A DNA stretch of 64,000 bases from Rosellinia necatrix (lineage: Eukaryota > Ascomycota > Sordariomycetes > Xylariales > Xylariaceae). The notes under the pieces were generated by a model. The model was not told the DNA's origin. It was given only the letters and a program-made list of their open reading frames with translations, and did no database searches. Made by a program: the position numbers and the translations under genes. Shown one piece after another: positions 1 through 9,691 of the stretch. How positions within the stretch are numbered: the first letter of the stretch is position 1; each line of letters begins with the position of its first letter. The DNA lies in the NCBI GenBank assembly GCA_021209875.1, contig JAGYVD010000005.1, forward strand, positions 806,001-870,000. Reading direction: 5' to 3'.

Positions 1-2419
1 ACTAGTTACTCAAGTAGGGATAACAGATGGGATTTTATTATATGCCCATACTTACACTGATTGGTGCCATGCTTCGCTGCCTGTAGTGTAGTGTAGGCAT
101 TCTGGGACCGTCAAATAAATTAACGAAAACAATGCATCCACGTGTACAACTACACAATCGGGCCACGGCATGTCATATTTGTCAGGTTCTACATAATTTC
201 AACCAGCGCGCGTTACAAAAGCCCAAGTGTTGTCGGATTGGTAAACAAGGTTGGGTACAGGTTATGTCGGCAAATCCGTGAAATAACTAGAATCTTGGAA
301 CACCAACCCCCGGCGCAACCTATGAATATGATGAACGTCATCTCGACTTGCTGTAAAAATTCCCCGGGATATCGGGTCATCGGCAGGGAGTTAGGTACTT
401 ACTAGGGCGGTAATTGGGGAAACCATGTCCCCTACACATGGATTAGACCCGCATATTCCCCAACTCAAGAGCACTCTGGTCGATCTTCCTGGCTTGTCAT
501 TCATTGGCGCCGGCATGACATTACACTGCATACATTTCCCGACATTTGCATCACAAGCTGAAATTGACATCCGGCATAACCAACACCCTCGTTGCGGGTC
601 GACTGGATTCGGGCTAGATGAGCCGACTCGGCGGGAAGGCAGTGCTGATGCCTACCTGCCACCATCTCAGCACTCGGTAGGAACCTCTAGGTAAGTACAT
701 ACCACCTATGTAGTGTTTGTTTGGTGCGCCCCGTCCGCGCTAGTCATCCCAGCAATAATGTCCTGTGCCGTGTGGGGAAAGCCCCTCCATGCCACAATTC
801 GTGCCTGGGTAAAGACGAGAAACTTGGAAAACGGGAGGGCACTTTACATCATCATATATTTCTTAAGAAATTGGTGATTGGCGTTCATGCGGATACAAAA
901 ATCCCAACGGGCAGGTGATCAAGGTGTTAATGTTGCGAGCGGATAACGAGGCACACCTTGGAAATCTTTCAAGTTTCGTGGGCGTGCTACACGTTCGGTG
1001 GGCATGTGTACCTGTTGTAGCCGTGTCAGCATCTATTGACGTAGCCCTGGAGGTACCTACCTACCTCCTACTTACCCTCCCCTGTAGGACTACTTTCGTA
1101 GAACAATGAACAAAATCACTATGACGGAATCTACGTGACACAATAGGCAGCGGATGCTCATACTACCTAGCCAGTGGTATCTGCAATCGCACTTGAATAT
1201 TTAACCTGTGGCGGCTCCTTCCAAAGGCGCCTCCCCCTCAAATCTACCTTGATAGAAGTCACTGCGCAATAACACCGACTATTACACAAGATATTGTTCG
1301 GTTTTGGTCGTGCCTTCTTGGTAGTTTCTCTTTCCTTCTATTACAGACTACAAATTACGAAAGGACACTCTCAGTTTGCAGAGCTGGCGATTTGGCGGAA
1401 GCAGCTACCAACAGATCCTCCAACAACACCCTAGGTACGAAGCAGCTGATAAACACCACAGATTGTGTTCTTTCCCTACATGGAAACCAAGATTTCTTTT
1501 TAAACAAAGAACATATTATTACATACTCCCGCTTATTTGCCATTATCGTCGCATACCTCGCTAGACAATCTCGGTGAGTTTGACACGAGGACACACGGCC
1601 CATCTGGTCTCTTGTCCTCTGGCCTTCCGCCTTCTGCCTTCTGCTTTCTTCCATTATCCGCTGCCCTCGCCCGCTCCTACCTCGTATACTGAAGCACCCG
1701 AGGTTTAATGTCAAGTTGTGCCGCCTTCAGGCCACATGCTGTACCTTCCCTTTCTCTTCGGCAAATTACCCCACACGGAATACTTCCATACCTCTCCTCA
1801 ACCACCCTTTTTCCCGTCCTATATCCTCCTTAACCGCATCGTGTGCACCATTTACAAACCTGCACAAGCCCTCCTCTCCAGCCTCTATACAACCTCCATT
1901 CGGTAGTCCTACCTATTAATCCACCTACGATTTATCCTAGGTTCCTCCTACTCGTTAAGTAAGTTATCTGACTTCATTAGGCGATGCCCTGCATCGCTAA
2001 TCTGTCATATCAATGGGGGCTTAAGTACTAAGTAGCAACCCACATGATACCTGCACTGCGCACCTTCTTCTTACACGCGTTTCCCATATGTCCATTCACT
2101 AGTATTCTGCACCTTCTCTGTTGCAGTATGTTTCATGTCAACAAACTAGCCTTTTCTTCCTATTTCGTGTTCCTGTCCCTCTCCTCTTCTTTTCTTTCCA
2201 CAACCATCTTTTGCACCAGCAACAGAATCCAATCAACAACTACATCACCATCTTCTCTCAGCATTACAACCTCTTCACCCACAACCACACACTACTACGT
2301 ATTCAGCTTTTTTGCACGCTTTTTGAGCATCTGTTTTCTGGAACAGCAGATTCTTACGCTTCTTGACAGACAGGCAAACAGCCAACACCATACTACTGTC
2401 TTCGAGACCTCTCCCCAAC
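1..2419. other. no gene recognised
   Basis: Short open frames occur on both strands, but none has a family motif, a plausible splice pattern or sustained coding composition. The last ~400 bases are pyrimidine-rich and lead into the CFEM gene, so they probably hold its promoter and 5' leader. Confidence 0.5.
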
Positions 2420-3579
2420 ATGAAGTCTTCGATTATTCTGACTGCCATTTCGGCTGGCATTGTCGCCGCAGAGATGCTACCTCCACCTGACAACTTCCCT
2501 GCGTGTGGCGTGAGTTATTCCCTCCCACTAACGCTTTGTACTCTCGTCCGTATACATAATTGACATATGCATCAGACAACTTGCTTCGGTAATATGCTAG
2601 GCCAGGCCACCCAGCTTGGTTGCGGCGGAGGAGGCTCTACTGGAGACGCAGTCGATGGTGCCTGCCTCTGCAAGAATATCGACTTCTCCTACGGACTTAT
2701 TGATTGTGCCAATGCGATCTGCCCTCAAGGGGTGGCCGATACGGTTGTTCAGTACGGTGTGAACTGGTGTGCTGGTATGTTAATCTTATGATCTCAGCAT
2801 TTTGCTATGGTAAGAATACTAACACGAAATTATAGAGAAGGGCGTTATTGTCAGCGGCCTTAGTTCCAGCCCCGTAAGTTGCTTCCCTACCTTCAATCTG
2901 CACCCTATATCATAGTGTTATCACGATACCGGTTAACCCACTGGGATACTTTGGTCGCTTCGTTTTTTTTTGGGGGGGGGGGGTTTGATGTACTAATATT
3001 TATTCATTGGTTAACCCGATTATTAGGATACAGAGATTGCCTCTTCTCCAACAGTCACCGTCTCTGCTCTAGCCACCCCCAGCGGCGGTGCATCAAGCTC
3101 GGACAACGCCTCTCCTACAGAATCTGTGATCATCTCCACTGGCACAAACAGTGACGGTTCTTCTTTTTACCACTACACTTTCCGGTGGGTCGGGCGAGAC
3201 CTCTGGCGGTGGCGGCGTCGTCATTCCCATCTCCACGACCGAGATTATCGCGACCACGACTAATGACGACGGAACTGTGGTGACTACTACTCTTGGAACT
3301 AGCACCATATTTTCGACCTCAAGTGTTTCAAGCGGCTCGGGTACAGAAACTGGATCTGCCACTGACAGCGGTTCTGCTACCGAGTCTACCACCTTGGTCA
3401 CCGGAACAACCCATACTGCTGACGATACTACAGAGGTGACTAGCGCTACCCTCACTGTTCCCGTCACCAGTACCGAGACCGAAGGCCCCACGACTACTGA
3501 GTCTGATGGGGGCGCATTTCAGACTGCCGCGCCAGTCGGTCTTCTCGCGGCTGCCGGATTGGTCGCCCTGGTATTGTAG
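2420..3579 (+). CDS. CFEM-domain, GPI-anchored cell-surface protein
   Basis: Inferred exons are 2420-2509, 2576-2774, 2836-2873 and 3027-3579. The protein opens with a signal peptide (MKSSIILTAISAGIVAAE). A CFEM domain follows with the eight expected cysteines: PAC, TTC, LGC, ACLC, DC, IC and WC. An Asp just before ACLC matches the position that binds haem in known CFEM proteins. The C-terminal half is Ser/Thr-rich and ends in a hydrophobic tail (AAPVGLLAAAGLVALVL), as expected for a GPI anchor. CFEM proteins act at the cell surface in iron/haem capture, adhesion or host interaction; which applies here cannot be told. The frame at the start of exon 4 (GAT ACA GAG) does not run into the frame of the C-terminal half. 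Removing one T from the T5 run at about 3162-3166 joins them and gives ~292 residues. A weak 64-base intron (3088-3151) would also join them and give ~271. Confidence 0.8.
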
Positions 3580-4374
3580 GCCATAATAGATGTTTATTCT
3601 GTGGAATTTTGAGTTTCGTGGTAGGATTCAGCATTCTCACCTTAGATATGAGGGGACGGAGTCCCAGTACCACATAATGCCAGGGGACTTGCAGAAGGTT
3701 GGCAACATGACGGGAAGGCTCCAGATTCTTGCTCGGGGATAGGTGAAAAGCAACAGTTCCAGTCGTTTTTTTTATGATGTATAAATGACTTGAGGTCTAG
3801 TAGAGACCGCTAATACGGTATCAGAGATATTCTTCCCTGGCCTGATAGCGTCAGGAGTTGGGGGTTTATTCTCGATTTCGCTAGGACTTCTAATTAATAT
3901 ACTTGGTCACGCATGTCTTAGGGGGGTTATGGTTCTCTGTGATCAGCTGAGGATAATAATATTGCGTTGGCAAACATGGCAATACTTTTCCATGGATTTC
4001 GGGAATGATATTATCGACATGCCATTACCCAAAGTTGGTTTGTAACATGGGGTCGCTCATTTCCAGGGTTGCTGCGGGGTAGGCCTGCTACCCCCGGGAT
4101 TACGTGCTGTGCTCCATCGGATTAGTGAACAATGAGTTAAATATACGGAAGCTTACCGAGCCTTCTTGCTTCAAAGGCGTGTAGCATCATACGACCTGCC
4201 TCTAAGACCCAGTTGGGGTATTGGGCTTATTATACGCAGGCGGAAGAATCAGAGTACCTTTTTACTCATCTAGGCATCGTGACCTCGAATGGTATTGATC
4301 CTGACAGGCGATACATTTAACACCATACAGTACTGACACTCTTCAAACTGCTCATTACATATCCAAAGGAAAGA
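3580..4374. other. intergenic, nothing recognised
   Basis: AT-leaning sequence between two genes on the same strand, so it should hold the 3' end of the CFEM gene and the promoter of the nitrilase. I see no gene, repeat or RNA in it. Confidence 0.5.
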
Positions 4375-5419
4375 ATGTCGGCTGAAGCAGTCCTTTCGAC
4401 CAAGATCCGTCTCGCGACGGCGTCCCCGGCCACGCAGAGCACGAGAGGGGAGACGATGGCCCAACTCGAAAGACTGGCACAATCCGCGGGGGAAGAAAAG
4501 GCAGACTTCCTACTGCTACCCGAGGCCTACCTCGGCGGGTACCCGCGCGGCTCCGATTTCGGCTGCAAGGTAGGCGGGCGGACCGAGGAGGGCCGGGACG
4601 AGTTCCGCCGGTACTTCCGGGAGGCGATCGACCTGGGGGACGTCGTCGGACTGGCTGGGGCTGGCGGCCTGGTGAAATGGGTGAAGAGGAAGCTGGGCGG
4701 CGGCGAGGGGGACGAAGAGGCCGGGTCGGTGGCGGCGGCGGCGGCCAAAGGCAAAGGGAAGGGCGACGGCACGCGCGAGGAACTCGAACGCATCGCGCGC
4801 GAGACGGGCGTCTTCATCGTCGTGGGACTCGTTGAACGCACCGGCGGGAGCCTGTACTGCGCCGTCGTGTACGTGTGTCCCCGACGGGGCATGATCGGGA
4901 AGAGGAGGAAGGTCATGCCGGTGAGTCGGTCGTATGCTGTCCTGTCCTGTCCTGTCTCGTCTGCATTTCTTTTGCCCCCCCTCTCCCTCTGTCTGTGTCG
5001 GTGACCGGGAATTGGTGGGCCGTTATTGATACTATGCCCCTGCGGAAAGGGAGTTGTTGTGTCTGATATCACCACCGAACTGACGAACGATATGATTCAC
5101 AAATAACGTCATCGGTTGCGGCGTGTCTGAGGTTGCGACTTCAGACCGCTCGCTGTTGCACTTTGTGTCCAGCGGCATCTCGTCATAGACAAGAGGATGG
5201 TCATGTGAACACCGGAGGCAGAGAAGGGTGTGCGTGCGCTAATGGGCCGAGACAGACAGGCACGGAACGGCTGATCTGGGCACAAGGATCGCCTGCTACG
5301 CTCAAGGCCGTCAGCACGACCATCCGCGGCATCCGCGTCAATCTCGCGGCCGCCATCTGCTGGGAGAACTACATGCCGCTCCTACGACAATCACTCTATG
5401 CGCAGAAGTGCGTTGGTCA

Positions 5420-5451
<32 letters not shown>

Positions 5452-6311
5452 CTACTTACTGACTAACGGACATTTCTACTGCAGCATCAACTTGTATTTT
5501 GCCCCCACCGCTGATGGCAGAGATACTTGGCTGCCCCTGAGTAAGCAAGCGGCTCCCCCTCTCACCCACCCACGCATCCATCCACCCGCCTCTGGCGTCC
5601 TCGGTGGCTTCTGCTGACACGACGCGCCATCTGTTTTTGTTTGTCATACCAGTGCGCACCATCGCAATCGAAGGACGCTGCTTCGTCGTGAGTTCCAATA
5701 TGTGCGTGCGAGGAGGCGGTGGTGGCGGTGGCGCTGCTGCCGCCGCCGCGGCAGGGGAGAAGCCCTCGCATGCCGGGCGGGGCTCGTACGGGACGCGAGA
5801 AGGATTCGAGATCGCCCCCCCCACGGCGCCTGGCCACGGCCAAGGCCAAGGCCAAGGCCACGGCCACGGACCCGCCCCGAAGGCGCGGCGTAACTCCGTG
5901 TTCGACGAGGACGGCAACGAGATCGTGCTCAGCAGTCCCGTCGCCTCACCCTCAACCTCGGCCCCTGAAACCATCACCACCGCCACCACCACCACCACCA
6001 CCACGGCAACCGCCCCCCCTTTCTCTTCTTCATCGGCCGTCATCGAGGAAGAAAAAAGAGAACAAGTAGAAGAAGAAGAAAAAGAGGGGGAAAAAGAAGA
6101 GGAAAAAGAGGAGCCGACGGCGTTCATCTCGCGCGGCGGCTCGAGCGTCGTCTCGCCCTTCGGCGACGTCCTCGCCGGCCCGCAGTGGGAGGACGACGAG
6201 GGCGTCATCTACGCCGACGTCGACCTCGAGGACTGCGTCCGCGGACGCCTGGACCTCGACGCCGCGGGGAGTTATTCGCGGTATGCTAGGCTTTTGCGGC
6301 CGTATCCCCCT

Positions 6312-6348
<37 letters not shown>

Positions 6349-6597
6349 TCTCTTCTGCTACTTACTATCCGCCTCCCTCCATTCCTTCCCAATGCTGTAA
6401 ACAGGATTATCTTCTCCCCAACCCCCCTGATTTCATTTCATTTTATTATTTATTTATTTTTATTTAAAATTTTTTTAAATCCCTCAGCAGTTTGTTGATA
6501 TACTAGCTAACCCGTGTGGGAAAACATGAGCAGGAATGACTCCTTCAAACTCTCCGTTCAGGGCCTGGATTTGAGTCCGCTACCATATTACTCGTAG
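4375..6597 (+). CDS. nitrilase (carbon-nitrogen hydrolase) with long low-complexity insert
   Basis: Inferred exons are 4375-4920, 5256-5407, 5485-5540, 5653-6280 and 6534-6597, giving 481 residues. The enzyme should hydrolyse a nitrile to an acid and ammonia. The catalytic triad is visible: Glu50 in [10 protein letters not shown], Lys179 in KRRKVMPT and Cys217 in AICWEN. The motif [11 protein letters not shown] and the C-terminal [20 protein letters not shown] also fit. Fungal nitrilases are usually ~330-360 residues. The excess here is mainly residues ~272-408, placed between [10 protein letters not shown] and FISRGG. This stretch holds runs of Gly, Ala, Gly-Gln/Gly-His, Thr and Glu/Lys. A smaller Lys/Gly/Ala-rich insert lies before [14 protein letters not shown]. 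Intron 2 contains a TATACA repeat (5421-5450) and intron 4 a CT run (6315-6344). The substrate cannot be predicted. Confidence 0.88.
6315..6344. repeat. (CT)n microsatellite in nitrilase intron 4
   Basis: About 15 uninterrupted CT units inside the last nitrilase intron, just downstream of the donor at 6281. Confidence 0.9.
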
Positions 6598-7208
6598 GCT
6601 TTATTGTGGAATACGAGAAGAGATGAGATGGCTGCACATATAGTCTTTAGTTAAAATTATATATAACTGCCACGGTAGTCAGAAAATTGATCACATTTCG
6701 CAAACTGCATCGCTCGCTTCGGAACAGCCTCATGAACGGAGCCGGTTACTAGCTCTGATTTGGATTGACCGCTTGTGTAGATAGATTTTGAGATGGTATC
6801 GTCCTCCATATCAACCGCTAGCGAAATCAGTTTCCTACTTCCTCCCTTCATCCGTGATACATGGAAGATCTCGCAAGTTTGAAAGTAGTGGTAAAAAGCA
6901 GAAAGTTCGGGTATCTAGTAATGTCATCACCTTTACGAATCCGGCCCGACGCCCCATCCCCTAAACCTACCCTAACCTGCCTAAAATGAAACATCCTAGG
7001 AAAACCGTTGCGTACTAGTTGCCCTAAACTACTCAGGGCCGCAAAATTATATAATAGACAAAGTGTAGGTAGCCCATCTCGAGAGCGCGCTGCTAATTAT
7101 TTGGGCATCAGCAGAGAAATGGAAACTGGCTGACTGATATACACCCATGGACGGATGCGCCTGCACGGTTCGATCCATCTTCTTTTCATTATCCTGAAGC
7201 ACCCGGCT
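6598..7208. other. intergenic between convergent genes
   Basis: Downstream of the nitrilase (plus) and of the minus-strand Ser-rich gene. AT-leaning; nothing recognisable. Confidence 0.5.
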
Positions 7209-8534
7209 TTAATTCTTCTCGTCAGAATGGCTCTTCCCAGACAGCTCCATTGGGCTAGCCAGGGGGCTATTCATGCCACCCACACTACCACTGACACTAT
7301 CGGCTCTACCATGCCCAGGAAACCCACTACGGATGCTGCCACCATCTCCTGTGCTCTGCTTGCCAGCATAGAGACTATTGCGCTCGCCGGGGAGGGACAG
7401 TGTGATGCCGGTCGTCGAGTAGATGCTGGTGCGCTCGTTGCCCACAATCCTTGAGGTTGACTGATGCAGACCCGGAGTCGGAGGGATGTTTTGCATGCCA
7501 TCCATATTGGCGCTGAGAACGCTAAGCGGCAGGCTTTCACGGCTGCCTCCCCAAACGGATGACGGAGCCAGAGCGCGCACCGAAGCGTCGGTATCCATCG
7601 ACCGCCGGCGCCGTCTCTTGCTGGAAGACGCGAGAGTGAGAATGGATGCATTGTCGGTCAATAGATTGTTGGCCGTGGCGGCGTTGTACGTGGTGGGATG
7701 GCCGTGTGGCGCGAGATGTGGCGGGATGGCGGAGGCGGGCGAGTTGGTGGGGAAGGGTTGAGAGAATTGTATGGTCTGCGAATTGCTCTGGTGCAACGAA
7801 TGCCCGCCAGCGGTGTGGCTACCGTTGGCGCCGCCGTTCAAGGCCATGGACTGAATAGTTGTGAGCGTGGTTGTTAGGGACTGCACCGAGGGAGCAGGCG
7901 AGGAAAATGTGCTGTCCCCGCCTCTGCGCATGTCGAAGCCACCAGCAGTCCTACTGGTTCCGGTTACTGAAGAAGCCATATGCGAGGGCGCATGAATAGA
8001 ATGTGCCGCATCGTGTTCGGTGGAAAGCGTGGGGGCGGTCGAGTGGGCACAGGTGACGCGAGGGGCGGTTCCGTCGGCGGACGAAGGAATCGAGTCCCGG
8101 CTCTGGGCTAATGACTGGCTCGAGCCTCGACCGGCTCGCGAGGTCGAGAGCGACGCATGGCTCTGCGGACTCTGCGGGGCGGCGTTGATATGGCCGGATT
8201 GCGGGTAGGGGTTGTTATTCTTCGATGCCCGCTTTTTAGAGCCCTTGAAGGCGACTTCGCGCTTGGGATGGCCGTTTCGGCCGCCGCCGGTGGACGACGA
8301 TCCATTCTTGAAATTGGCGAGCTTCTTAACCCAGGTGGCAAAGGGCCGTCGGCGGCCCGCGCGTTCTGGGTGGCCTGGGTCGGGCTGGGTTAGAACCTTG
8401 CTCTTATAAAGCATCGCGGAGGCGCGTTGACAACGACGGGGAGAATAGATAGGGATGGGCAGGAAGCATATGAGGTCTGGCGGGAAGCCGTATTTACCGG
8501 GTGTGAGAGGAGAAGAGGTGTCGGCCATAGCCAT
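7209..8534 (-). CDS. conserved Ser-rich fungal protein of unknown function
   Basis: An open frame of 441 residues with no recognised enzymatic domain. It is rich in Ser, Thr, Gly and His and probably largely disordered. An N-terminal basic block (PERAGRRRPFATWVKKLANF) is followed by low-complexity sequence. Near the C-terminus there is a distinctive segment with five Arg in SSKRRRRRSMDTDASVRALA, then WGGSRESLPLSVLSA. From memory, this segment is conserved in hypothetical proteins of other filamentous ascomycetes. Some of those are labelled as a polycystin-like channel, a label I would not trust because no membrane segment is visible. The start is uncertain. The first ~40 residues are unlike the rest, and an internal Met at 8414 (MLYKSKVLTQ) or an unseen 5' intron are alternatives. 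Confidence 0.65.
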   Translation of the reverse strand: MAMADTSSPLTPGKYGFPPDLICFLPIPIYSPRRCQRASAMLYKSKVLTQPDPGHPERAGRRRPFATWVKKLANFKNGSSSTGGGRNGHPKREVAFKGSKKRASKNNNPYPQSGHINAAPQSPQSHASLSTSRAGRGSSQSLAQSRDSIPSSADGTAPRVTCAHSTAPTLSTEHDAAHSIHAPSHMASSVTGTSRTAGGFDMRRGGDSTFSSPAPSVQSLTTTLTTIQSMALNGGANGSHTAGGHSLHQSNSQTIQFSQPFPTNSPASAIPPHLAPHGHPTTYNAATANNLLTDNASILTLASSSKRRRRRSMDTDASVRALAPSSVWGGSRESLPLSVLSANMDGMQNIPPTPGLHQSTSRIVGNERTSIYSTTGITLSLPGERNSLYAGKQSTGDGGSIRSGFPGHGRADSVSGSVGGMNSPLASPMELSGKSHSDEKN

Positions 8535-9691
8535 TGGGGCGGTGGGCGGCAGGGCGCTGGCGACGGCAAAGAAAGGACACTAAGAGAAAGACAAGGTGCG
8601 ACGGGGCTCGGGCGCGGATTGGGTAATCAGTTGTACTGTGGTGAACCTCCGTGGGATAAGTTAAATGGCTGGCGGAGGGATGGGGATGGGATCGAATGGG
8701 ATGGATGCCGCGGAACACCCAGCTGGCCGAGGCCGAGACGAGCGAGAGACGTCGACGTGTCGGGAAGGAGGCAATGCCAGCCACAATTGGAAGGTTACGA
8801 CGGTAGTTGGGTGTTGATCATGGCACTATCTGCGTCTCGGGTCTCGGGGGGTCGACTGCGGTTAGTGTAGAAGAGGGAGCTCTGGAGGGAGGAATGGAGT
8901 AGGTAGGGATCGAGAGGGAGAGTCGTGGTGTTCTCATAAAGCCCAACCCGATACGGTGCCTCCTCTGCCGCAGGAGAGCCTAATGGTTCCAGGTTTAGTT
9001 AGAGCTAATTAAGGGATCCTACTTGTGGAGACGGGGGTACCCGGTACGCCCATGACATATGGCGTCCTCTCGTGCCTTCCCGGTACATACTACCTCATCG
9101 CTGCACATGTCTGCCAGGTGGTTTGCTCAACCGGGCTAGGCTGGGTGCTACCTGCTGAGCTGAGTAGGCCAGTCCGGATGCACCCGTGGGGGGCTTGAAA
9201 GACACATATGTACAAATATGTACAAATATGTATGCACTATGTTTGTGAGACCAGATGAGGCTGATAACTAACTAGAGAACCCCTGGGTTTCTCCTTTAGC
9301 CCCTGTCGATTGCGTCATCAGCCACATTTTCTGGGTGCTACAGGCACCCTTGACCGACTTTGCCCCCCATTGGAGAGTGGCTTATGCTTCATCGCTCCTC
9401 AGAGTCCTCACTATCAGCCGTTCTCAGCTCCCCGACCTTGCTGTAGCCCGACAAGGCTTCATGCAAGTATTGGCGCAGCACTGGGGTTTCGTCACGAATT
9501 GTGGAACAAAATATATATCATTTGACTTGGCTTCGCCTTCCCAATTTATACTGCATACGGTAGTGTCCATCCGTCACACTTATTGGGGGACCACCCGGCG
9601 CCGGTCTGTCTCAGATCCTTTGGTCAAGACGGAGGCTAACGAAAGCTATGCCGCTGCACGCTGCACATGATGACCTTTTGTCTATCTAGCA
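8535..9691. other. intergenic, divergent promoter region
   Basis: Lies between the minus-strand Ser-rich gene and plus-strand MLH3, so it should hold both promoters. A small direct repeat of ACAAATATGT-like units sits at about 9207-9235. No gene is recognised. Confidence 0.5.

Noticed and set aside
5456..6208. Minus-strand frame with poly-Val and Pro-Trp repeats
   Set aside because: Antisense of the nitrilase low-complexity insert.
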